Origin: Nodularia sp. NIES-3585
GTDB taxonomy: Bacteria > Cyanobacteriota > Cyanobacteriia > Cyanobacteriales > Nostocaceae
DNA: 64,000 nt
Reading direction: 5' to 3'
NCBI RefSeq assembly: GCF_002218065.1
Contig: NZ_BDUB01000001.1
Span: forward strand, 73,567 to 137,566
In this document: piece by piece, positions 10,433-18,247 of the stretch
How the letters are laid out: every line of letters begins with the position of its first letter
Numbering within the stretch: position 1 is the stretch's first letter
Notes under the pieces: model-generated
What the model was told of the DNA's origin: nothing
The model's database searches: none
The model's input: only the letters and a program-made list of their open reading frames with translations
Made by a program: the position numbers and the translations under genes

Positions 10433-11132
10433 ATTTTTTCCCCCTCCCAAAAGCACAACACTTAATTCAGATGTAGAGTTAATAGCATTTGAATGTGAAG
10501 ACACACTGGTGCAATTAGTTTATCTTCCTCCTGGAGCTAATTTTGCTTTACATGACCATCTAGAAAGTCAAATGGGGATGATAATTTCTGGTCGTTTAGA
10601 AATGAACGTCAACGGAATTAAAGAAATTATTGAGCCGCTACAACAAGCCTATATTGCCAATGCTTATGTTCCTCATGGTTCTGTCAATATTTTTCCAGAA
10701 ACAGCGGTAGTATTTGATGTAAAACGAGTCATAAATTCTTTATCATCGCCAAAAAATGACGAAGTTTTTCTGAAAGTATCGCCTCAAAAAGATGAATTGA
10801 CTGGCTTCTCTTACCAATCTATAGTTGCTTCTTGGTTTGGAATTAAAATTACTGAAATTCCGCCAGGAGGAATCATTCCTATACACCAATCTGTTAATGA
10901 AGAAATGGGAATCATCCTGAATGGTCAGTTGATGATGTCTGTGGAAGCAGAACAGCAGCAGCTAGAATATGGTAGTATTTATTACGTGCCGACTGATGTT
11001 CGTTATGGAGGATATAATTTATCTGATCAAACAGTAACTTTGGTGGAAATTTCGATTCTACTTAGTGCTAATTTATCCAATCAAGCAGCAGTTTTTCATC
11101 ACAAAAATGTGCGATCGCTCACTGTAACCTAG
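10425..11132 (+). CDS. aerE: Double-cupin isomerase, BacB/AerE family
   Basis: A 235-residue bicupin like BacB, which moves the double bonds of the AerD/BacA product to the conjugated ketone. The first cupin has a full metal site (H43-x-H45-x3-Q49 and H84). In the second cupin only H154 and one of the following Glu residues are obvious, and the late His position reads VRYGGYN, so one site may be metal-poor. It overlaps aerD by 8 bp and is 12 bp from aerF, so the three are one transcription unit. It acts on the cyclohexadienyl intermediate of Choi or azabicyclononane synthesis. Confidence 0.88.
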   Translation: MSKFFPPPKSTTLNSDVELIAFECEDTLVQLVYLPPGANFALHDHLESQMGMIISGRLEMNVNGIKEIIEPLQQAYIANAYVPHGSVNIFPETAVVFDVKRVINSLSSPKNDEVFLKVSPQKDELTGFSYQSIVASWFGIKITEIPPGGIIPIHQSVNEEMGIILNGQLMMSVEAEQQQLEYGSIYYVPTDVRYGGYNLSDQTVTLVEISILLSANLSNQAAVFHHKNVRSLTVT

Positions 11133-11144
11133 AGAACTATTAAT

Positions 11145-11939
11145 ATGGATTTAGGATTAAGAGGAAAAGTGGCTTTAGTGACAGGAGCTAGTGCAGGTAT
11201 TGGTTATGCTATATCTCAAAAACTGGCAGCAGAAGGTTGCAATTTAATCATTTGTGGGAGAAATGCAGACCGATTAGAACAAGCTTATGAAAGTTTGGTA
11301 CATTTACCTGTAAAAATTGTTACTTTTTCGGCTGATGTTCAAAAAACAACTGATTCGGAAAAATTAGTGCAGTCAGGGTTAGAAGAATTTGGCAAAATTG
11401 ACATTTTGGTAAACAATTCTGAGGGAGCCAAATTTTCGGATGTTGCTGTAGAAAACTTATCTGATGCAGATTGGATAACTGTATTTGAAGGCAAATTAAT
11501 GGGCTATATCCGCATGACTAATTTGGTTTTACCTACTATGAAAAATCAGCAATGGGGGCGAATTGTCAATGTTATTGGCACATCGGGTAAAGAACCTTCC
11601 CCGCGATTAATTAAATCAGGAGTAGCCAATGCAGCATTAATCAATTTTAGCAAATCGTTAGCTACGCAAGTTGCCAAGTGGAATGTGTTAGTTAACTGTG
11701 TCAATCCTGGGATTATTGATACACCAAGACATAGAGAATATTTAGAAGTATTTGCCCAAAAGGAAGACCGCAATATTGATCAGGTCGCCACCCGAATAGA
11801 TAATACTATTCCTATAGGTCGTCGTGGTTTTGCTAGTGAAGTTGCCAATTTAGTAGCTTTTCTCAGTTCAGAAAGCGCTAGTTATATCACTGGTGTAACT
11901 ATTCCTGTAGATGGCGGATTGTCTACAGCAGCTTTTTAA
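11145..11939 (+). CDS. aerF: Atypical SDR reductase, BacG/AerF family
   Basis: A 264-residue short-chain dehydrogenase with the glycine motif TGASAGIG and the C-terminal ITGVTIPVDGG. The catalytic region reads VIGTSGKEP then KSGVANAAL. Where SDRs have Tyr-x-x-x-Lys it has Ser and Asn. Bacilysin BacG has the same arrangement (KEP, then NAALIN) and reduces a conjugated enone by hydride addition at carbon. AerF should likewise reduce the dihydro intermediate toward the saturated ring of Choi. The absence of Tyr/Lys is therefore a family trait, not damage. Last gene of the aerDEF run; a MITE lies between it and the next NRPS. Confidence 0.87.
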   Translation: MDLGLRGKVALVTGASAGIGYAISQKLAAEGCNLIICGRNADRLEQAYESLVHLPVKIVTFSADVQKTTDSEKLVQSGLEEFGKIDILVNNSEGAKFSDVAVENLSDADWITVFEGKLMGYIRMTNLVLPTMKNQQWGRIVNVIGTSGKEPSPRLIKSGVANAALINFSKSLATQVAKWNVLVNCVNPGIIDTPRHREYLEVFAQKEDRNIDQVATRIDNTIPIGRRGFASEVANLVAFLSSESASYITGVTIPVDGGLSTAAF

Positions 11940-11958
11940 TATCAATTATAACTATTTT

Positions 11959-12149
11959 AGGAGTGACGCAAAATTATGAAAAAACGTATCGCTAAAGCGA
12001 AAGCTCCGCTTTAAGCGCAGCTATGCCGAAGGCTTTACGCGTAGCGTGCGCGCAGCGCATACCGCATTCGCGCAGCGTATGCCCCCAGGGCTTTAGGACA
12101 CAAAGGACACGGAGTCAAGAGGGTTTCAGAGAGTTATTGCGTAAGTCCT
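11959..12149 (+). mobile_element. MITE-like element, copy 2
   Basis: About 190 bp, the longest copy of the family, ending in TTATTGCGTAAGTCCT. Its left end is decayed (GAGTGACGCAAAA). It carries an extra palindromic block (AAGCGCAGCTATGCCGAAGG) not seen in copy 1. It occupies most of the 300 bp gap between aerF and the second NRPS. The rest is AT-rich with a TCTGCGCTCTCTGCGTCTG low-complexity patch, and no convincing promoter was found. Confidence 0.75.
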
Positions 12150-12239
12150 GAGAATAAATAGCTAATAAATAGTATCTTTCTCTGCGCTCTCTGCGTCTGT
12201 GTGGTTAATTAAAAAAATATATCTTCTAAAAAAATAACA

Positions 12240-15200
12240 ATGGTAGTTATACAAAGTTCAAATAAAAATAAAGATATTGAAGCTATCTATCCCCTTTCGC
12301 CAATGCAGCAGGGGATGCTATTTCATACACTCTATCAGCCAGAATCAAGAATATACTTTGAGCAATTTCGCTTTACTCTTCATGGTGAGCTAAATAAAAG
12401 CGCATTTGAGCAAGCTTGGCAACAGGTAGTCCAGCGACACCCGGTTTTACGGACTCTTTTTGTGTGGAATAACCGCAAACAACCAGTTCAAGTAGTGCGT
12501 AAACAGGTTGATTTACCTTGGATTAACATGGACTTGTGTTTGCTATCCACCGCAGAACAGCGAGCGCAAATTGATGATTTCTTGAACACAGATAGAGAGC
12601 AAAGTTTTACACTTGGCAAAGCTCCCTTGATGCGCTGTGTTTTATTTCAATTAGCAGACGAAACTTATCATTTTGTTTGGAGCTTTCATCATATATTGCT
12701 TGACGGTTGGAGTTGGCCGATTCTCTTTAAAGAAATCTTTGCTTTCTACGATGCTATAAATAACAATCAACAATTATATTTAGCTCCATCTCGCCCTTAC
12801 CGAGACTACATTAATTGGTTGCAGCAGCAAGACTTGTCTAGTGCAGAGGAATTTTGGCGGCGAACTCTTGAGGGTTTTTCTAGTCCTACGCCTTTAGTTG
12901 TAGAACAAGCATTAGGGCAGAATCATCGTCAGCCGCAAACTAGTTATATTCGACATCAGCATCTATCAGCCGAGGCAACTGCTAGCTTAAAATCTTTTGC
13001 TCAAAAACATCATCTCACCCTTTCTACCTTGGTACAAGCCGCTTGGGCATTATTACTGAGTCGCTATAGTGGTGAGTCAGATGTTGTGTTTGGGGCTACA
13101 GTGTCTGGTCGTCCTCATAACTTATCGGGTGTAGAGTCGATGGTGGGGTTGTTTATTAATACTCTACCTGTGCGGGTAAAAATCCCGGAAACAACTGATT
13201 TACTGCCCTGGCTGGTGCAATTACAACAAGAACATATAGAACGGGAGCAGTATTCATACAGTTCACTGGTAGAAATTCAAGGGGTGAGTGAGATTAAGCG
13301 GAATCAACCTTTGTTTGAAAGCATTGTCGTGTTTGAAAATTACCCTGTAAATGCAACTCTGCAAGCACTTCCAGGAAATTTAATCATAGGCGATCGCCAA
13401 GCCCTGGGAGAAACAAATTATCCCTTAACTGTGGTAGCGATTCCTGGTGAAGAACTGGTGATCAAAATCAACTATGATCGCGATCGCTTTGACTCAGATA
13501 CCATTGACCGGATGATTGGTCATTTGCTGACGCTGTTGCAGGGAATGATCACTAATTCCCATGGCCGTGCTGGCGAACTACCGCTACTTACACCAGCAGA
13601 GCAAGATTTACTCTTAGTACAAAGGAATGCTACCCAAGCCGCCCATCCCATCAATGACTGCATTCATCAATTATTTGAGCAGCAAGTTGAAAAAACACCC
13701 CAAGCTGTGGCTGTGGTGTACGAAAACAAACAATTGACTTATATAGAATTAAACCAACGTGCCAATCAACTAGCCCATTATCTGCAAAGCTTGGGTGTCA
13801 AATCAGATACACCTGTGGGGATTTGTCTAGAACGTTCTGTAGAGGCGACAGTTGCCATATTAGCAACTCTCAAAGCTGGGGGTGCTTGTGTTCCACTTGA
13901 CCCTAGCTATCCCCCAGAGCGTTTAGCCTTTATGCTGGCGGATACTCGTGCAACGGTTATCTTGACCCAAGCTAGTTTAAAATCATTGCTGCATGGCAAC
14001 TTTGCTCATAATCTGATTGTGTTAGATGATGATTGGGAGGAGATTGAGGAAAACTTTGATTTCAATCCGCCCGTTGAAGTCCAGGCTAATAATTTAGCGT
14101 ACATAATTTATACTTCTGGGTCTACAGGCACTCCTAAAGGTACTCTTGTTCCCCATCGGTCGCTGACAAATTTAATCGAACACCATCAGGCTAAGATGCT
14201 CACAGGGGTTGGTGTTCTTCAGTTTGCCTCCCTCAGCTTTGATGTCAGCTATCACGAAATGTTTGCCGCGTGGGGTTTAGGTGGCACACTGTATATAATT
14301 CCCGAAGGCGATCGCCAAGATTTAGATAAATTAATTCAGTTACTGGCTCAAGCCCCAATTGCCAAAGTTTTCCTACCTGTAACTTTATGGCAGCAATTAG
14401 CGGAAATATACGGTGAGGAAGCACATTTATTTCAAAATATTAGAGAAGCGATCGCCTGTGGGGAACAACTCCAGATTACGCAACCAATGATCAAGCTGTT
14501 TCAGCGTCTGGAGAACTGCACACTCTACAACTTATACGGGCCAACCGAAGCAGATTTAGTCACATCTTATGCATTTAGCCACCAGCCAGAAGATTGGCCA
14601 ATTTATCCACCAATTGGCAAGCCTGCCGTTAACGTGCAAGTTTACCTATTAGATCAAAAATATCGCCAACCTGTACCCCTGGGCGTACCTGGGGAAATCT
14701 ACGTTAGTGGTGATGGTTTAGCTCGTGGCTACCTCAACCGCCCAGATTTAACAGAGCAGAAATTTGTCCCCAATCCCTTTAGTAATAAGATTGACTCACG
14801 TCTGTATAAAACTGGCGACTTAGCTAAATATTTACCAGATGGCAACATCGAATTTTTAGGACGGATAGATGATTTAGTCAAAGTCCGGGGTTTTCGGGTG
14901 GAACTGGGCGAAGTTGAAGCAGTCTTGAGCAAACATCCCCAAATCAACCAAGCAGTAGCTAAGGTACATGGGCAAAGTGCCAGAGAAAAATATTTAGTCG
15001 CTTACTTCGTACCAATTGCAGATCAGACTATCACCGTCGAACAGTTGCGGACTTTTCTGCAAGACCAATTGCCAGACTACATGATTCCATCGGCTTTTGT
15101 CCAGATGGAGTCCTTCCCCCTGACATCCAACGGTAAAGTCAACCGTCGCGCTTTGAGCGAACCGACCAGCACCAGACCAGAATTAGGGCAAACTTTTGTC

Positions 15201-17114
15201 GCACCCCGCACTCCCACTGAAGAAATTTTGGCAGGTATTTGGAAGGATGTTTTAGGGTTAGAACAAGTGGGAATTTACGACAACTTCTTTAATTTAGGAG
15301 GACATTCTTTACTTGCTACCCAAGTAATTTCTCTGGCACGTAAAGTATTTAAGATAGAATTACCGCTGCGAAGTTTATTTGAATCTCCAGCGATCGCTCC
15401 TTTAGCTAGAATAGTCGAGAAAGCTGCTGCTCAAGAACTTTCGCCAGAAATTACACCATTTAGAACCGTGGAATCAGCGGATAGAATCATGCCCATCTCC
15501 TTAACTCAGTTAGAGTTTTGGTTTTTCGAGCAATTTTATCCTGGTAATCCTGTTTACAACCTACCTTTAGTTTATCGCGTCACAGGTGCGCTGAATGTCA
15601 AGGCCTTGGAGCAGAGTTTGAGAGAAATTGTGCGCCGGCACGAAACCTTACGCAGTACCTTTAAAGTTGAAAACGGACAAGTAATTTATGCAATTTCCAC
15701 CGAGCCTGTCTTTGACTTCGCCGTAATAGACTCACAAGACATCCCAGAAACAGAAGCAAAACGACTCGCTGAGAAAGAAATTAAACAGCCTTTTGATTTG
15801 GCGCGAGGTCCACTATTGCGGAGTAAGCTTTGGCGTTTAAGTGAAACCGAGCATTTACTTGTTGTCACTACACACCATATTGTTGCCGATGGTTGGTCTT
15901 TTAGCGTGTTGACTCAAGAACTGGCGATGATTTACGCAGCTTTTGCTCAAGGACAACCCTCACCCCTGAAAGAATTACCCATCCAATATGCAGACTTTGC
16001 TCATTGGCAAAGACAATGGTTGCAAGGGCAAGTTTTAGCATCTCAAATGCAATTCTGGAAACAGCACATAGGTGTTAACCCGCCAGTCTTAAAACTACCA
16101 ACTGATTATCCACGTCCAGCAGTGCGAACCTTCGCCGGTGCGCGTCAACCGTTGGTAATTTCTCAAGACTTAACCAAAGCCCTCAAAGCATTGAGTCAGC
16201 AGGAAGGCGTAACCCTATTTATGACCTTATTAGCAGCATTCAAGACATTACTTTTCTGCTACACAGGACAACCAGACATCATTGTGAGCAGCACTGTTGC
16301 CAATCGTACCCGCGCCGAAACAGAAGGACTAATAGGTTTCTTTGTCCACTTACTACCATTTTGCACCAACTTAGAAGGTAACCCCAGCTTCCGAGAAATA
16401 CTGCGACGGGTGAGGGAAGTGGCTTTAGGAGTTTATGCACATCAGGAAATGCCTTTCATCAAACTGCTAGAAGAATTGCAACCAGTTAGAGAGTCTAGTT
16501 ACACACTCCTAGCTCAAGTGATGTTCGTTTTCCAAAACACTCCAGAAGATAATTTACAACTAGCAGATTTGACTTTAAAGGAAGAATTTATTGCCACCGA
16601 TACCAAAGACACAGCAGAATTTGATTTAAATCTGACACTACAAGAAACATCAGGGGGGATTGAAGGTGCTTTAGTTTACAAAACCGATTTATTTGCAGAT
16701 ACTACTATTGCCAAAATGGTGACAACATTTCAAAACTTACTGGAATATATTGTTACTAAAGCTGACCAACCTATCAGTGAACTGCCGTTTTTATCAGCCA
16801 GCAAAAGTTTGCCCATTCACCATTCCCAAATACCAATAGCGACGAAAACTGCTCAGAGTAATTTTATTGCCCCTAGCAATCCTACAGAAGAAATTATCTT
16901 CAGCATTTGGCAAGAAGTTTTAAACTTAGAACATATTAGTACTCAAGATAACTTCTTTGACCTGGGAGGACATTCTGCGCTAGTGCTGCAAATTAGCTAC
17001 AAACTCCAAAACTTTTTCCCAGTTGAATTACCCTTAACCTGCCTATTTGAAAACCCTACTATAGCTCAACAAGCACAAGCCATTCATAATAAGACTTACG
17101 CAATAACTCTGTGA
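12240..17114 (+). CDS. aerG: NRPS, C-A-PCP-C-PCP without a thioesterase (AerG-like)
   Basis: A 1624-residue NRPS. The first C domain (YPLSPMQQG, HHILLDG) has the look of a DCL domain, fitting the upstream epimerase. The A domain runs about 13660-15150 and its code reads DVHFICLLVK. That is a variant of the proline code (DVQFIAHVVK type) and fits a bicyclic proline analogue such as Choi or azabicyclononane carboxylate. PCP1 (LGGHSLL, about 15290) is followed by a second C domain (THHIVADG, about 15868) and a last PCP (LGGHSALVL, about 16957), with no second A domain and no thioesterase. The final C domain may use a free amine such as Aeap or agmatine to release the chain. The last seven residues and stop lie in an inserted MITE. 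Confidence 0.94.
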   Translation: MVVIQSSNKNKDIEAIYPLSPMQQGMLFHTLYQPESRIYFEQFRFTLHGELNKSAFEQAWQQVVQRHPVLRTLFVWNNRKQPVQVVRKQVDLPWINMDLCLLSTAEQRAQIDDFLNTDREQSFTLGKAPLMRCVLFQLADETYHFVWSFHHILLDGWSWPILFKEIFAFYDAINNNQQLYLAPSRPYRDYINWLQQQDLSSAEEFWRRTLEGFSSPTPLVVEQALGQNHRQPQTSYIRHQHLSAEATASLKSFAQKHHLTLSTLVQAAWALLLSRYSGESDVVFGATVSGRPHNLSGVESMVGLFINTLPVRVKIPETTDLLPWLVQLQQEHIEREQYSYSSLVEIQGVSEIKRNQPLFESIVVFENYPVNATLQALPGNLIIGDRQALGETNYPLTVVAIPGEELVIKINYDRDRFDSDTIDRMIGHLLTLLQGMITNSHGRAGELPLLTPAEQDLLLVQRNATQAAHPINDCIHQLFEQQVEKTPQAVAVVYENKQLTYIELNQRANQLAHYLQSLGVKSDTPVGICLERSVEATVAILATLKAGGACVPLDPSYPPERLAFMLADTRATVILTQASLKSLLHGNFAHNLIVLDDDWEEIEENFDFNPPVEVQANNLAYIIYTSGSTGTPKGTLVPHRSLTNLIEHHQAKMLTGVGVLQFASLSFDVSYHEMFAAWGLGGTLYIIPEGDRQDLDKLIQLLAQAPIAKVFLPVTLWQQLAEIYGEEAHLFQNIREAIACGEQLQITQPMIKLFQRLENCTLYNLYGPTEADLVTSYAFSHQPEDWPIYPPIGKPAVNVQVYLLDQKYRQPVPLGVPGEIYVSGDGLARGYLNRPDLTEQKFVPNPFSNKIDSRLYKTGDLAKYLPDGNIEFLGRIDDLVKVRGFRVELGEVEAVLSKHPQINQAVAKVHGQSAREKYLVAYFVPIADQTITVEQLRTFLQDQLPDYMIPSAFVQMESFPLTSNGKVNRRALSEPTSTRPELGQTFVAPRTPTEEILAGIWKDVLGLEQVGIYDNFFNLGGHSLLATQVISLARKVFKIELPLRSLFESPAIAPLARIVEKAAAQELSPEITPFRTVESADRIMPISLTQLEFWFFEQFYPGNPVYNLPLVYRVTGALNVKALEQSLREIVRRHETLRSTFKVENGQVIYAISTEPVFDFAVIDSQDIPETEAKRLAEKEIKQPFDLARGPLLRSKLWRLSETEHLLVVTTHHIVADGWSFSVLTQELAMIYAAFAQGQPSPLKELPIQYADFAHWQRQWLQGQVLASQMQFWKQHIGVNPPVLKLPTDYPRPAVRTFAGARQPLVISQDLTKALKALSQQEGVTLFMTLLAAFKTLLFCYTGQPDIIVSSTVANRTRAETEGLIGFFVHLLPFCTNLEGNPSFREILRRVREVALGVYAHQEMPFIKLLEELQPVRESSYTLLAQVMFVFQNTPEDNLQLADLTLKEEFIATDTKDTAEFDLNLTLQETSGGIEGALVYKTDLFADTTIAKMVTTFQNLLEYIVTKADQPISELPFLSASKSLPIHHSQIPIATKTAQSNFIAPSNPTEEIIFSIWQEVLNLEHISTQDNFFDLGGHSALVLQISYKLQNFFPVELPLTCLFENPTIAQQAQAIHNKTYAITL

Positions 17115-17229
17115 AACCTTCTTTCCTTTGTGTTCTTTGTGTCCTAAAGCCCTGGGGGCATACGCTGCGCGGTAAGCGAAGCTATGCCGAAGGCTTTATG
17201 CGGTTCGTTTTTTCATGATTTTGCGTAAG
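17093..17229 (-). mobile_element. MITE-like element, copy 3, overlapping the end of the NRPS gene
   Basis: An inverted copy of the family beginning GACTTACGCAATAACTCTG and ending TTTTGCGTAAG. It reads as the reverse complement of copies 1 and 2 through the GGTTTCAC, GTCCTAAAGCCC and CATGATTTTGCG blocks. The NRPS frame enters it and stops inside at 17112-17114. Confidence 0.78.
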
Positions 17230-17341
17230 CCAGCCATAATTTACTAAAAACTTAACAACTCACTCCACTCTGACTCTTTGCGCTTAGTGCGTGATACCAA
17301 TTCACTTTAAAAACACGCTCATTAAAACTAGAAAAACAATT

Positions 17342-18118
17342 GTGAAACCCTCCCTTTTTGACCTAACAAATAAAGTTGCCATCATCACAGGCTCGGCACG
17401 AGGTATAGGTAAAGCAATAGCGCAAGGATTAGCATCTGTAGGCGCAAAAGTTGTAATTGCCGATATGAAAGCAGCAGCATCAGAAAAAACCGCACAAATG
17501 ATTCAAGCCTCTGGAGGCGAAGCGATCGCAATTCCTACTGATGTCAGAAATCGCCGAGATTGTGAACACTTAATCGAGCAAACCATAGCACACCATCACA
17601 GGCTGGACATCATGGTATGTAATGCAGGGGTTGACATCATCAAATCGGCAACCTTCTTAGAAGAATCAGAGTGGGATAACATCATCAACGTCAATTTAAA
17701 AGGATATTTCCACTGCGCTCAACTAGCGGCACGACAAATGATTGCACAAGGTACAGGCGGCTCAATTATCATGAACTCTTCCATTGGGGGTGTAGTAGGG
17801 ATAAGTGGCTCTGCGGCTTACACAGCATCCAAAGGAGGGGTAAATTTACTAGTGCGATCGCTGGCTTCAGAGTGGGCAGATCATCAGATTCGCGTCAATG
17901 CATTTGCTCCTGGCTATATCGACAACATCATGGAAGGTACCGAAGAATTTCGGCGATCGCCCGCAGAAGATCAGCAACATCTGAATGCCGTGATTCCCAT
18001 GAAGCGACGTGGTAAACCAGAGGAACTCATTGGGCCTGTCGTGTTTCTCGCCTCAGAAGCCGCTGCCTATGTCACCGGGGCAGTTTTGATGGTAGATGGG
18101 GGATACAGCGCAATTTAG
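17342..18118 (+). CDS. Classical short-chain dehydrogenase/reductase
   Basis: About 258 residues with TGSARGIG, the NAG motif, Ser in NSSIGG and the full YTASK catalytic pair, plus a C-terminal VDGGYS. Unlike AerF it is a standard SDR. It could reduce or oxidise the ring hydroxyl of the Choi or Abn residue, in the way BacC acts in bacilysin, but the substrate is not shown by sequence. A GTG at 17342 (then KPSLFDLTNK) places the Rossmann strand at the usual distance; the GTG at 17291 would add an unusual 17-residue tail. No strong ribosome site for either. Confidence 0.85.
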   Translation: MKPSLFDLTNKVAIITGSARGIGKAIAQGLASVGAKVVIADMKAAASEKTAQMIQASGGEAIAIPTDVRNRRDCEHLIEQTIAHHHRLDIMVCNAGVDIIKSATFLEESEWDNIINVNLKGYFHCAQLAARQMIAQGTGGSIIMNSSIGGVVGISGSAAYTASKGGVNLLVRSLASEWADHQIRVNAFAPGYIDNIMEGTEEFRRSPAEDQQHLNAVIPMKRRGKPEELIGPVVFLASEAAAYVTGAVLMVDGGYSAI

Positions 18119-18124
18119 GGCAGG

Positions 18125-18224
18125 TATAGCTGGGGAGTGGGGAGTGGGGAGTGGGTTAAAACCCTTTTGGTGTCTAAGTTTGATTATCCGTTTATGTCTT
18201 AACCTCCTTGGCGGTTGCTATAAG
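18125..18224 (+). repeat. Dispersed repeat copy A, inverted relative to 38968-39095
   Basis: Begins TATAGCTGGGGAGT, has three GGGGAGT heptamers, then GGGTTAAAACCC and about 60 bp of unique-looking sequence ending GGCGGTTGCTATAAG. The reverse complement of 38968-39095 matches nearly base for base, except that the other copy has seven heptamers. The two copies bracket the tailoring and export block. Confidence 0.85.
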
Positions 18225-18247
18225 AGCAGTTTCTTAAGAAAACAACT

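Noticed and set aside
11145-11939. Idea that aerF is a broken gene because it lacks the SDR Tyr/Lys
   Set aside because: BacG has the same substitution in the same context, so it is a family trait.
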